This document shows, one piece after another, positions 45,818 to 54,542 of a stretch of DNA of 64,000 bases; the first letter of the stretch is position 1, and each line of letters starts with the position of its first letter. The position numbers and the translations under genes were made by a program. The notes beneath the pieces are model-generated. The model was not told the origin of the DNA and made no database searches. It was given only the letters and a program-made list of their open reading frames with translations. Source of the DNA: Dyadobacter pollutisoli (GTDB lineage: Bacteria > Bacteroidota > Bacteroidia > Cytophagales > Spirosomataceae). Where the stretch lies: the NCBI RefSeq assembly GCF_026625565.1, contig NZ_CP112998.1, positions 2,358,501-2,422,500 on the forward strand, given 5' to 3'.

Positions 45818-47953
45818 TTAATCATTTTTGTTCTCTGGCTTTGGCAGCAACACCTTCCGGGACAGGCGATACTTACCTGTTTTCTTGTCGATCTCTACTA
45901 ATTTAACCTGAACCTCTTCTCCAACTTCAAGAACACCGTCCATTTTCTCCAGACGTTCCCATTTGATTTCGGAGATGTGCAGCAATCCGTCTTTTCCTGG
46001 AAGGAATTCAACGAACGCTCCAAAAGGCATGATAGATTTTACTTTACCACTATATATTTCGCCGATTTCAGGAACCAGAATGATGCCTTTAATACGTGCT
46101 ACGGCTTTATCCATTGAAGTCTTATCAGCCGAGAATATACTTACGAAACCAGCACCATCTTTTTCCTCGATAGAAACAGTCGCTCCTGATTCTTTTTGAA
46201 TGTCCTGAACTACTTTACCACCAGGCCCGATTACTGCACCGATCATCTCACGATCGATCTTGATCACAACGGCACGAGGCGTATGTGGTTTCAGATCCGC
46301 ACGGCTTTCGGTCATTGTTTTGTTCATCTCACCCAAAATGTGAAGACGGCCTGCTTTCGCTTGCATTAACGCTTCCGTCAATACTTCGAATGAAAGACCA
46401 TTTACCTTCATATCCATTTGGCAAGCTGTGATACCGTTTTCAGTACCTGTCACTTTGAAATCCATATCACCCAGGTGATCTTCGTCTCCCAAAATGTCAG
46501 AAAGTACTGCGTATTTACCTGTTGCTTCGTCAGAAATAAGTCCCATAGCGATACCCGAAACCGGCGCTTTGATCTTTAATCCTGAATCCATCAATGCAAG
46601 TGATCCTGCGCAAACAGTTGCCATAGAAGAAGAACCGTTCGATTCCAGAATGTCGGAAACAATACGGATGGTATATGGATTGTCCTCCGCTTGTGGCAAT
46701 ACTTTTTTCAAAGCACGCAATGCCAGGTTACCGTGCCCTACTTCACGACGGCCAGGTCCGCGGTTAGGCTTCACTTCGCCTGTCGAAAATCCGGGGAAAT
46801 TGTAATGCAGCATGAATTTGCTGTAACCATATTTCATCGGTGTATCCACGATTTGCTCGTCGTTTTTGGTACCCAGGGTTACAGTTGTCAATGATTGGGT
46901 TTCTCCTCTTGTAAATAAAGCAGAACCGTGTGCATTTGGCAAAAAGTCAATTTCAGAAGCAATCGGACGAACTTCATCCAATTTGCGACCGTCAAGACGA
47001 ATCCGTTCGTCTAAAACCAGACGTCGTGAGGCTTCCCAAACCAGATCATTGAAATAACGCTTAGCCAATCCCAGGCTCACTTCCTCTTCCTCACTGATAC
47101 TTGCGGTAAATTCTTCCCAAACAGCTTTGAAACCGTCTTTTCTAACCTGCTTGTTGGTAGAACCTCCTTGTGTTACCTTATAAATCTTATCGTAGGCGAA
47201 CGATCTTACGCGCGCTTCCAGTTCTTCGTCAGAAGGATCGCCATCATATTCCCTTTTCTCTGTTTTACCAACAGCCGCTTCAAATTCTTTCAAAGCAACA
47301 CATTGATCTTTAATAACAGCGTGAGCTATTTTCAGTGCTTCGATCACTTCTTCTTCCGACACCTCGCTCATCTCACCTTCCACCATCGCGATGTCATTGT
47401 AAGTAGCTCCTACCATTAGCTCAAGTGTAGCGCGTTCCAGATCAGATGAACTTGGATTTACTACATATGCGCCATCAATCTTCGCGATACGCACTTCTGA
47501 TACAGGTCCTCCAAAAGGGATATCCGACGCAGCAAGTGCCGCTGATGCCGCCAAAGCTGCAAGTGCGTCAGGCAATGCATCCGCGTCAGCAGAGATCAAT
47601 AAAATGTTTACCTGTACTTCTGCGTGGTAATCGTCCGGAAACAAAGGGCGCAGAACGCGGTCCACCAAACGGCTGATCAATATTTCGTGATCTGACAGTC
47701 GGCCTTCGCGACGTTGGAAGCTTCCCGGAATCCGGCCGGCAGATGCAAATTTTTCCTGATAGTCAACCGATAGCGGTAAAAAATCAAGACCTTCCTTAAT
47801 ATCCTTGTTAGCGACAACCGTAGCCAGCAACATGGTGTTACCCATTCTGACCACAACCGAACCATCGGCTTGTTTTGCTAATTTTCCTGTTTCAATGGTG
47901 ATTTCCCTTCCGTCTGGTAAGGTTATAGTCTTGGTAACTATATTAAAGAGCAT
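45818..47953 (-). CDS. pnp: polyribonucleotide nucleotidyltransferase
   Basis: Phosphorolytic 3'-5' exoribonuclease (PNPase), homotrimeric, for mRNA turnover. 711 residues: first RNase PH domain (about 10-145), linker helices, catalytic second RNase PH domain (about 330-550, with GRREVGHGNLA and DILGDEDHLGDMDFKV), KH domain (about 560-620, IGAVIGPGGKVVQDI) and S1 domain (about 630-700, GKVKSIMPFGAFVEFLPGKDGLLHIS, in pieces). It follows rpsO with a 15-bp hairpin between them, an order conserved in many bacteria. Confidence 0.98.
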   Translation of the reverse strand: MLFNIVTKTITLPDGREITIETGKLAKQADGSVVVRMGNTMLLATVVANKDIKEGLDFLPLSVDYQEKFASAGRIPGSFQRREGRLSDHEILISRLVDRVLRPLFPDDYHAEVQVNILLISADADALPDALAALAASAALAASDIPFGGPVSEVRIAKIDGAYVVNPSSSDLERATLELMVGATYNDIAMVEGEMSEVSEEEVIEALKIAHAVIKDQCVALKEFEAAVGKTEKREYDGDPSDEELEARVRSFAYDKIYKVTQGGSTNKQVRKDGFKAVWEEFTASISEEEEVSLGLAKRYFNDLVWEASRRLVLDERIRLDGRKLDEVRPIASEIDFLPNAHGSALFTRGETQSLTTVTLGTKNDEQIVDTPMKYGYSKFMLHYNFPGFSTGEVKPNRGPGRREVGHGNLALRALKKVLPQAEDNPYTIRIVSDILESNGSSSMATVCAGSLALMDSGLKIKAPVSGIAMGLISDEATGKYAVLSDILGDEDHLGDMDFKVTGTENGITACQMDMKVNGLSFEVLTEALMQAKAGRLHILGEMNKTMTESRADLKPHTPRAVVIKIDREMIGAVIGPGGKVVQDIQKESGATVSIEEKDGAGFVSIFSADKTSMDKAVARIKGIILVPEIGEIYSGKVKSIMPFGAFVEFLPGKDGLLHISEIKWERLEKMDGVLEVGEEVQVKLVEIDKKTGKYRLSRKVLLPKPENKND

Positions 47954-48018
47954 AGAATGTTTGATTTTTTGTAGCTGTGAAATGCCATCCTGACATTTCT
48001 GATTTTTAATTTCCGCAA

Positions 48019-48059
48019 AAAATCAGGGAACTTTCATAGTATTGAAGTTCCCTGATTTT
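48019..48059 (-). terminator. long hairpin between rpsO and pnp
   Basis: A perfect 15-bp stem (AAAATCAGGGAACTT / AAGTTCCCTGATTTT) with an 11-base loop and, on the minus strand, a run of six T. It lies just after the rpsO stop and 66 bases before the pnp start. It can work as an intrinsic terminator or as a double-strand RNase III site in the pnp leader, as is known in E. coli. Confidence 0.85.
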
Positions 48060-48062
48060 AAA

Positions 48063-48338
48063 TTACTTACGTATGTTCAATTCGGCAATAATCGCACGGT
48101 AGCGGTTAATGTCCTTTTTGTAAAGATAATCCAACAATCTTCTACGCTTTCCTACCATCTTAAGAAGGCCTAGTCTTGTGTCATTGTCTTTCTTGTGCGT
48201 TTTTAAGTGCTCGTTCAAATAGTTGATACGGTACGTAAATAAAGCAATTTGTGATTCAGCAGATCCAGTGTCTCCGCCTTCTTTCTTAAACCCTTTCGAT
48301 TCGAAGATTTCAGCCTTCTTTTCCGCGGTTAAATACAT
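48063..48338 (-). CDS. rpsO: ribosomal protein S15
   Basis: Small ribosomal subunit protein that binds the 16S three-way junction early in assembly. 91 residues, the normal length, with the S15 signatures GGDTGSAESQIALFTYRINYL (in pieces GSAESQIAL, RINYLNEHLKTHKKD) and LLKMVGKRRRLLDYL. The leader (minus strand) contains a small CAGCA/TGCTG stem-loop (48376-48388) that may be regulatory, but no known S15-binding fold was verified. Confidence 0.97.
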   Translation of the reverse strand: MYLTAEKKAEIFESKGFKKEGGDTGSAESQIALFTYRINYLNEHLKTHKKDNDTRLGLLKMVGKRRRLLDYLYKKDINRYRAIIAELNIRK

Positions 48339-48442
48339 GATTGTAACAACAGATTAAATATTTATAAGTATTTTACAGCACCCTGCTGCAAATAAGGTTG
48401 CAAAATTAAGATTTTTATCCCTATTATAAAAATATAATTTAA

Positions 48443-49936
48443 CTATGATTGCATAAGCTGGGTTTTACCAAATCTACTTGCCCATCTTGTTTTAATTCTT
48501 TTGATCCACATTTGGTATACATCTTTCTCGAAAAGCCTTGAATCACTTTTGGCCCGATCGATGAAATACACACCCGCCAGAAACAATACGGTATTGGCCA
48601 TCCAGGCTCCTACCGGCACAGCAAGCAGTCCTTCTTTCACCCATTTGTCGCCCTGATTGGTTAACACATACAGCAGGATAAAGAACAAAATCGAGACCAG
48701 TACCGGCACCCCGAAGCCACCTTTCTTAATAATCGCTCCCAATGGCGCACCTATCAGGAACATGATCAGGCACGACAATGCTTGGGTATATTTATGGTGT
48801 TTTTCCAATTCATACTTCGTCGCATCTTTCAGCTTCGTTTGCAAATAATCCGTCTGCGATTTCGTATAGCTGAGCATACTGTTTGACGCACTTTTAGTAT
48901 TCAGCAGGATTTCCTTCTTCAAACTGTCAGAAACCGGCCTGGCCAGCAGAGAATCGATCCACTTGCCTTTTTTAATGTTCTTATCCGTGCCCTCTCGGTA
49001 GTTGTAGGAATAATACTGCTGACTACCTGCTACCAGGTTCTTCTGTGTTTCATTGTACGAATTACGAAGCGAATCAGCGGTCGAGGTCAGGTCCGTGATG
49101 TTTTTCATAAACTCATGGTATTTGAACTGCCCCTCGTCAGTACGCTTCATTCCGAAAGACGAAAGGCTTTCCGTCAGCCGGTAATGCCTGAACGAATTCC
49201 GGCTGAAATTAGAAAATCGTGAAGCGCCTCCTCCCGGCGTCGTAATGTACACCGGACGCGAACTCGATGAGCCGTTTTCGTCCGTATACCGGGTTCCATT
49301 GTAAAGCTCGATGACCAAATAACGGTTCTCATTAATAGAGTACATTCTACCGGAGTCTGCCAGGATAATTTCAGTATTGCCCAGTTCGTACGAACGGTTG
49401 TTATGCTTGTAGATCACCATGCCGATCAACTTGCCGTTTTCCTGCTTCTTATCAACCTTAATGCTATATCCGGGTAAATCGTTATAAAAGATCCCTTCCT
49501 TGATTTTCAAAGTAGCTTTTGTGGTTTTGATATCATATAGCAGACTGTATCCTTTGAGGTTAGCCCACGGAGAAACCCGGTCATTGAAAAAAAATGAAAA
49601 TACGCTGATACCTACCGCAACGATGAAAAGCGGCGCCATGGCTCTCACGACCGATATTCCTGCACTCTTAATAGCTGTGAGTTCAAAAAATTCCCCGAGG
49701 TTACCGAAGGCCATCAGCGAGGACAGCAACATGGCAAGAGGAAGCGCAGTAGGAACGGTAATCAGACTAAAGAAGAAGAAAAGCTGGGCATAGTCTATAA
49801 TCCCCAGATCCTTCGAAACGAAGTCATCTATGTAAAAGATCATGATCCTCATTAAAAAAACGAAAACCACGACCGACATTGTAATAATAAACGGGCCCCA
49901 GAAGGACATCAAAATAAGCTTATCCAGCTTTTTCAT
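48443..49936 (-). CDS. LptF/LptG-family lipopolysaccharide export permease
   Basis: A 497-residue YjgP/YjgQ-family inner-membrane protein. Three membrane helices at the N-terminus (LDKLILMSFWGPFIITMSVVVFVF begins the first, in part), a long periplasmic beta-jellyroll-like region (about 130-380) and three helices at the C-terminus. With LptB and a second permease it would extract LPS from the inner membrane. The periplasmic part is longer than in E. coli. Its ATG at 49936 overlaps the stop of the START-like gene as TGATG, so the two are coupled; a TTG one codon earlier is also in frame. No lptB is nearby. Confidence 0.9.
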   Translation of the reverse strand: MKKLDKLILMSFWGPFIITMSVVVFVFLMRIMIFYIDDFVSKDLGIIDYAQLFFFFSLITVPTALPLAMLLSSLMAFGNLGEFFELTAIKSAGISVVRAMAPLFIVAVGISVFSFFFNDRVSPWANLKGYSLLYDIKTTKATLKIKEGIFYNDLPGYSIKVDKKQENGKLIGMVIYKHNNRSYELGNTEIILADSGRMYSINENRYLVIELYNGTRYTDENGSSSSRPVYITTPGGGASRFSNFSRNSFRHYRLTESLSSFGMKRTDEGQFKYHEFMKNITDLTSTADSLRNSYNETQKNLVAGSQQYYSYNYREGTDKNIKKGKWIDSLLARPVSDSLKKEILLNTKSASNSMLSYTKSQTDYLQTKLKDATKYELEKHHKYTQALSCLIMFLIGAPLGAIIKKGGFGVPVLVSILFFILLYVLTNQGDKWVKEGLLAVPVGAWMANTVLFLAGVYFIDRAKSDSRLFEKDVYQMWIKRIKTRWASRFGKTQLMQS

Positions 49937-50328
49937 CAACTACCTACTATTTCTCTTAAATTATCAATAAATCCATCCCACAACGAATTCAGTTCATCCT
50001 GGTCACGATTGGCCGAGTAGTCGATCACCCGTAAAAAGGTTGTCTGGGTTAACTCGCTAACTTCCAGTTTTAGTTCCACATGGTTGTTATCGAGGTTATC
50101 ATCGCTCGTATTTTCAAAGTCAAATCTTACTGCTTTGTTAATTCTTAGTCCGGTTTGCTTGGCAATGTGACTGTCGCCATCCCATTGAAAATCGAAACGG
50201 TGGTCAGGCAATACGGTTACTTTTTCGGCAAACCATTGTTCCAGACCCGAGGGTGTAGAGATATATGGAAATAGTACTTTGGGAGAGGAACGCAATTCGA
50301 ATTCAGTAATAAACTTATATTTTTCCAT
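49936..50328 (-). CDS. START-like domain protein
   Basis: A 130-residue protein beginning MEKYKFITEFELRSSPKVLFPYISTPSGLEQWFAEKV (start only partly quoted: MEKYKFITEFELRSS). This is the START/AHSA1-like fold of a small family found in Bacteroidota, with the LEQWFA motif. Such domains form a hydrophobic cavity for small ligands. I start at the ATG at 50328; the frame is open to 50412. It is translationally coupled to the LptF-type permease, so a role near lipid export is possible, but this is inference. Confidence 0.85.
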   Translation of the reverse strand: MEKYKFITEFELRSSPKVLFPYISTPSGLEQWFAEKVTVLPDHRFDFQWDGDSHIAKQTGLRINKAVRFDFENTSDDNLDNNHVELKLEVSELTQTTFLRVIDYSANRDQDELNSLWDGFIDNLREIVGS

Positions 50329-50482
50329 AGGTACTAAAATTAAAAAGGGTGACCTTATCAGTTCCTGTCTTACATCCTGATTTAAAAATTGTAATATAGC
50401 ATAATTCGACAATAAATGCCTGTAAAGTTAATTTTGCTTTTTTTAATAAATCATAAATTTGACATTAAATTCGAGAAACTGA

Positions 50483-50513
50483 TTGCGTGATAACTTTATT
50501 TAACATACTTTTG
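50483..50513 (+). promoter_or_regulatory. tRNA-Met promoter
   Basis: TTG at 50483-50485 and the perfect -7 box TACTTTTG at 50506-50513 are 20 bases apart, the expected Bacteroidota promoter. Transcription would begin near 50520, about nine bases before the tRNA 5' end. Confidence 0.75.
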
Positions 50514-50528
50514 CACCACAATTACGAC

Positions 50529-50602
50529 GGCGGGGTAGCTCAGATGGTTAGAGCGTAGGATTCATAACCCTAAGGTCGGCAGTTCGATCCTGCTCCCCGC
50601 TA
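50529..50602 (+). tRNA. tRNA-Met (CAT), elongator type
   Basis: A complete 74-base cloverleaf: acceptor GGCGGGG/CCCCGCT (one G-U pair), D arm GCTC...GAGC, anticodon CAT at 50563-50565 in the loop TTCATAA, and T arm GGCAG/CTGCT around TTCGATC. CCA is not encoded. The first base pair is G-U and the anticodon stem lacks three consecutive G-C pairs, which argues against initiator tRNA. A CAT tRNA could also be the lysidine-modified Ile isoacceptor; I consider Met more likely. Confidence 0.93.
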
Positions 50603-50613
50603 CATTGCAATTC

Positions 50614-50639
50614 AGACATCCCCACCGGATGTCTTTTTT
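50614..50639 (+). terminator. terminator of the tRNA gene
   Basis: An 8-bp stem AGACATCC/GGATGTCT with a 5-base loop, then six T. Located 12 bases after the tRNA. Confidence 0.88.
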
Positions 50640-50732
50640 ATTGTCCCTGCTTTTTGCCTGCTTGCAGAATTAAATTTCCAAACTTTCGGTTTACCATTTT
50701 AGGTTACACCACCGTATTCACCTCAGAACTGT

Positions 50733-52511
50733 ATGAAATTATTACTCCAGTATCTTAGCCGGTATAAAGGGCTTATTTTGCTGGCCCTCGCCATGGCCGC
50801 TATCAACCAGATCTTTTCACTTCTAAACCCCTACATTCTCGGAAATTACCTCATCGATCCATATGCCAACAAGGCTGAGCAATTCAGGACCAACGGCATG
50901 GAAAATGAATTTTTCAAAGGTATCCTCCTCGGTTTGCTCATGATCATCGGCACCGCCATGATCTCCCGCATCGCCAAAGCATTTCAGGACTATGTAGTTA
51001 ACGTCGTAATTCAAAAATTTGGTGCCAGCCTGTACACCGACGGGCTGCGGCACGCACTGCGTCTCCCCTTCCAGGATTTCGAGGACCAGCGCAGTGGAGA
51101 AACATTATCGGTACTGCAAAAAGTAAGGGCCGACTGCGAAAAATTCATTACCAGCTTCGTTAATGTGCTTTTTGCAACATTGGTCGGCATCGTGTTCGTT
51201 GTAATCGTGGCGTACAAGTTAAGCCCTATGCTGCCGCTCATTTACCTCGTCGGATCGGTAGTACTGGCATTCCTGACCAGCATACTCAGCCGCAAGATCA
51301 AAGCCATTCAGAAGAATATCGTTAAAGAAACCACTGCGCTCGCAGGTTCTACAACTGAATCTCTAAGGAACATTGAGCTCGTCAAAAGTCTCGGTCTTAC
51401 CCAGCAGGAAATCACCAGGCTTAACACAACCACATTCAAAATCCTCAAACTGGAACTCCGCAAGGTGAAAAGCATTCGCTCGATCAGTTTCATTCAGGGT
51501 ACTTTTGTTAACTTTTTACAGCAATGCATCATGTTCGCGCTGCTGTTTTTTGTGTTTAGAGACAAAATCACAGTTGGCCAGATGATGATGATGCAGTTCT
51601 ATTCATTCTTCATTTTTGGACCATTACAGGAATTGGGTAATGTAATCCTTTCCTACCGTGAAGCGGAAGCTTCGCTCAACAACCTGCAAACCTTGCTGGC
51701 AAGACCTGTCGAGCACAAACCATCGAATCCTGACAGCATCAGCGAAATCGAGGCTTTACAGTTCGATAATGTGAAGTTCCAGCACCAAACTGCCACACGT
51801 CCTGCTCTGGAAGATATTTCGTTCGACGTACAGCGGGGAGAAACCATTGCATTCGTTGGTCCTTCCGGATCAGGCAAGACCACATTGGTGAAATTGCTCG
51901 TAGGACTATATCACCCTAACGCCGGGACTGTATTTTACAATAATTTTAATGGCAACAACATTGATTTTGACGAAATAAGGAACAAAATAGGCTTTGTAAC
52001 ACAGGATACGCAGCTTTTCTCCGGTACTATCAAAGAAAACCTGCTGTTTGTGAACCCCACTGCAACCGACGAAATGATCAATGATGTGCTCATGAAAGCG
52101 GCTTGCTACAACCTGCTTTCGCGGGCCGAAAATGGCATTGATACTGTGATCGGCGAAGGCGGCTTGAAACTGTCTGGCGGTGAACGCCAGCGGCTGTCCA
52201 TTGCACGTGCACTGCTAAGAAATCCAAACCTGATCATTTTCGATGAAGCCACGTCCGCATTGGACTCATTGACCGAAGAAGAGATCTCCAATACGATCCG
52301 CAACATTACTGATCAACGTCAGCACATTACGGTCATGATCGCGCACAGGTTATCCACGATCATGCATGCGGACAGGATTTATGTTCTGGAAAAAGGTAAG
52401 ATTGTTGAAACCGGCAGCCACGCGGCCCTTTTGGACGAAAAAGGCTTGTACTACGCTATGTGGCGGCAGCAAATCGGTGAGCGTAAAAGCGAGCAGATCC
52501 TGTCTGCCTGA
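50733..52511 (+). CDS. ABC exporter, MsbA-like half-transporter
   Basis: A 592-residue fused permease/ATPase that should dimerise. Six membrane helices lie in about residues 1-320. In the nucleotide-binding domain the Walker A motif is GPSGSGKTT (376-384, Lys382), the signature LSGGE is at 480-484, and Walker B with the catalytic Glu is LIIFDE (500-505). The class exports lipids, peptides or drugs; the sequence does not identify the substrate. Single gene after the tRNA; the next gene has its own promoter. Confidence 0.92.
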   Translation: MKLLLQYLSRYKGLILLALAMAAINQIFSLLNPYILGNYLIDPYANKAEQFRTNGMENEFFKGILLGLLMIIGTAMISRIAKAFQDYVVNVVIQKFGASLYTDGLRHALRLPFQDFEDQRSGETLSVLQKVRADCEKFITSFVNVLFATLVGIVFVVIVAYKLSPMLPLIYLVGSVVLAFLTSILSRKIKAIQKNIVKETTALAGSTTESLRNIELVKSLGLTQQEITRLNTTTFKILKLELRKVKSIRSISFIQGTFVNFLQQCIMFALLFFVFRDKITVGQMMMMQFYSFFIFGPLQELGNVILSYREAEASLNNLQTLLARPVEHKPSNPDSISEIEALQFDNVKFQHQTATRPALEDISFDVQRGETIAFVGPSGSGKTTLVKLLVGLYHPNAGTVFYNNFNGNNIDFDEIRNKIGFVTQDTQLFSGTIKENLLFVNPTATDEMINDVLMKAACYNLLSRAENGIDTVIGEGGLKLSGGERQRLSIARALLRNPNLIIFDEATSALDSLTEEEISNTIRNITDQRQHITVMIAHRLSTIMHADRIYVLEKGKIVETGSHAALLDEKGLYYAMWRQQIGERKSEQILSA

Positions 52512-52541
52512 TCGCGCATTTAAAGGTTAGCAAGATTCAGG

Positions 52542-52572
52542 TTTCGTAGGCATACTACCCGGGATAATTTTG
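52542..52572 (+). promoter_or_regulatory. promoter of the 2OG oxygenase gene
   Basis: A perfect -7 box TAATTTTG (52565-52572) with TTTC at 52542-52545 as a one-mismatch -33 element, spacing 19. The leader would be about 38 bases. Confidence 0.6.
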
Positions 52573-52616
52573 TCAGAAACAATAAAAGGTTTTTGCACAG
52601 GATTATCCCGATTTTT

Positions 52617-53318
52617 ATGAAAGACACCCAGGAATTGAACTGGCCGCTCATTCACGACAGCATGCATAGTACCGGTTATGCGCTCATTAGCAATGTACTG
52701 GATCCCGATGAATGCAATGAGCTAATCAGCCAGTATGACAACAAACCGCTCTACCGCAAAACGATCGTCATGGAGCGCTACCGCTTCGGCCTGGGTGAAT
52801 ACAAATACCTGAGCTATCCATTGCCCGGCATTATTCAGCATTTGAGAGAGACCTTTTATCCTAAACTGGCACCTGTGGCCAACAAATGGATGCAGGTACT
52901 GAACATTCCCAAAGTGTATCCGGCAGAGTTCAATGAGTTTCGTGACCAATGTCATAAACTGGGACAAACCAAACCGACCATACTGATTCTCAAATACGGC
53001 GCTGGCGGACACAATACTTTGCACCAGGACCTTTACGGCGAAGCGTTTTTCCCGATCCAAATGGTATTGTTTTTGAACCAACCCGACCGTGACTATACCG
53101 GCGGAGAATTTGTAATGACACAACAAACACCCCGTGCACAGTCCAAAGCCATTGTACTGAAACCCCAACAGGGCGATATCCTCCTTTTTACTACCAATTT
53201 CAGGCCGGTAAAAGGCTCCAAAGGCTACTACCGGGTTAATATGAAGCATGGGGTGAGTGAAGTTCACGAGGGGAACAGATATACCCTCGGTATTATTTTT
53301 CACGATGCATTGAGTTGA
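52617..53318 (+). CDS. 2-oxoglutarate/Fe(II)-dependent oxygenase
   Basis: A 233-residue double-stranded beta-helix oxygenase. Iron ligands are His136 and Asp138 (HQD) and His211; Arg221, ten residues later, should bind the 2-oxoglutarate carboxylate. The segments ILKYGAGGHNTLHQDLYG, in pieces, and QQGDILLFTTNFRPV are typical. I start at the ATG at 52617 because it follows a good promoter; the frame opens at 52593. Located two bases before the Ada-type gene and convergent with an AlkA glycosylase: context suggests DNA or RNA alkylation repair, though the protein is not a canonical AlkB. Confidence 0.88.
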   Translation: MKDTQELNWPLIHDSMHSTGYALISNVLDPDECNELISQYDNKPLYRKTIVMERYRFGLGEYKYLSYPLPGIIQHLRETFYPKLAPVANKWMQVLNIPKVYPAEFNEFRDQCHKLGQTKPTILILKYGAGGHNTLHQDLYGEAFFPIQMVLFLNQPDRDYTGGEFVMTQQTPRAQSKAIVLKPQQGDILLFTTNFRPVKGSKGYYRVNMKHGVSEVHEGNRYTLGIIFHDALS

Positions 53319-53320
53319 TC

Positions 53321-53590
53321 ATGATCAAACATTTGGAATTAGGCAAGCCTTCATTTGCAACAAGCCGTAAGCTCAAACAGCTTATTGACAATGGTTTGAT
53401 TAAATTTGGAGGAAATAAAAACCTGAAAATATACGGTACATTGGCATGCAGGTCAGGCAAGCGAATGAAGCGGGAGAACCGGGTTTTCTTTTCTTCCGGT
53501 CAAGAAGCCGTAGCGAATGATTATCGACCGTGCGGACATTGCATGAAAAAGGAATATCAGGATTGGAAAAAACTCACGAAAGGTCCTTAA
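53321..53590 (+). CDS. stand-alone Ada-type metal-binding domain
   Basis: An 89-residue protein equal to the N-terminal zinc domain of Ada. Alignment by eye: IYGTLAC here matches IFCRPSC of E. coli Ada, and YRPCGHC matches FRPCKRC. Three zinc-ligand cysteines are therefore kept, but the position of the methyl-accepting Cys38 is Gly. The domain could still bind DNA or metal but cannot accept methyl groups in the Ada way. The ATG at 53321 lies two bases after the oxygenase stop; a TTG at 53315 is also in frame. The last 17 bases overlap the end of alkA on the other strand. Confidence 0.85.
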   Translation: MIKHLELGKPSFATSRKLKQLIDNGLIKFGGNKNLKIYGTLACRSGKRMKRENRVFFSSGQEAVANDYRPCGHCMKKEYQDWKKLTKGP

Positions 53591-54485
53591 CCGCCAGACT
53601 GCGCCAGAGATAAAACACGAGGTAGCTCTCCCAGCCTTTGAATGCATTGAAAAGTGCCTCTATTTTAAGCGTTTCGCTTCTGTCCTGAATAATATTATGA
53701 TGGGAAAGCGCATTCAGCAAGCCAATGTCGCCGTGCGGAATGCCTTCCGGCTCCTTCAACGACTTCATCAGCGCGTAATTGGCCGTCCAGGCACCGATTC
53801 CTTTGTGGTCCGTCAAAGCCCTTTTTCTTGATGTAAAATCTGGCAATGCTTCGATGGCTGACTTGCTCAGCGCCCCACTTGCAAATGCTTTGGCAATACC
53901 AATGATGTACTCCGCCTTTTTCTCCGAAAACTGCATGGCTTTAAGCTCATCCATTGTGGCCTGCGCGAGTACTTCGGCCGTCGGGAAGACAAAGTAATGT
54001 TGCCCGTCGTGTTCAATTTTACCGCCAAACCGCTCCACCAGCCTGCGTTTCACCTTATAGGCAAATGACAAGTTGATCTGCTGCCCGATAATGCACCAGC
54101 AAATTGCTTCAAACAAGTTATCAATACCAATCAATCGCAGACCTTTAAAATCATGGACCATGTACGCCAGTCGCCCATCCAGGGCCAGCAGATCATAAAA
54201 TGGCTGAATACTTCTCTGCATATCAAACCATTCGGTCACATATGCAACCAAGTAGTTCTTACTTGCTGGCGATACATTGCCCTTCAAAACCGCTATTTCA
54301 AGAAATGGGCCACTTTCCCGAATGCTCGTCAGGACTATTTCTCCGTCGATTTCAAGTGCTTTATAAATGGTATTATCGCTGATGACGTGCAAGCAGTCAT
54401 CGTAATTTCGGTTTAGGAACCATAGACATTCCTGAAAGCTGAAAAGCGCCGGTATCGGTACTAAGATCTGTTGATCAGTGTTCAT
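53574..54485 (-). CDS. DNA-3-methyladenine glycosylase II, AlkA type
   Basis: A 303-residue base-excision glycosylase for alkylated purines. The N-terminal domain (about 1-100) is the beta-sheet AlkA_N-like domain. The helix-hairpin-helix is KGIGAWTANYAL, followed by the catalytic Asp253 in PHGDIGL. The segment ICWCIIGQQINLSFAYKVKRRL (in part) is the usual HhH-GPD core. It faces the 2OG oxygenase and the Ada-type gene, convergent and overlapping by 17 bases, supporting a shared alkylation-response role. Confidence 0.93.
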   Translation of the reverse strand: MNTDQQILVPIPALFSFQECLWFLNRNYDDCLHVISDNTIYKALEIDGEIVLTSIRESGPFLEIAVLKGNVSPASKNYLVAYVTEWFDMQRSIQPFYDLLALDGRLAYMVHDFKGLRLIGIDNLFEAICWCIIGQQINLSFAYKVKRRLVERFGGKIEHDGQHYFVFPTAEVLAQATMDELKAMQFSEKKAEYIIGIAKAFASGALSKSAIEALPDFTSRKRALTDHKGIGAWTANYALMKSLKEPEGIPHGDIGLLNALSHHNIIQDRSETLKIEALFNAFKGWESYLVFYLWRSLAVKDLS

Positions 54486-54542
54486 GCATCAAAATTACCA
54501 GTGATCCCACCCCTCCAAAACCTGATTCTTGCTGCATTGAGG

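Noticed and set aside
50529..50602. Initiator tRNA
   Set aside because: Lacks the three G-C pairs in the anticodon stem and begins with a G-U pair rather than an unpaired first base; elongator-like.
52722..53303. 193-codon frame opposite the 2OG oxygenase gene
   Set aside because: The oxygenase frame has correctly spaced iron ligands; the antisense product shows no domain.
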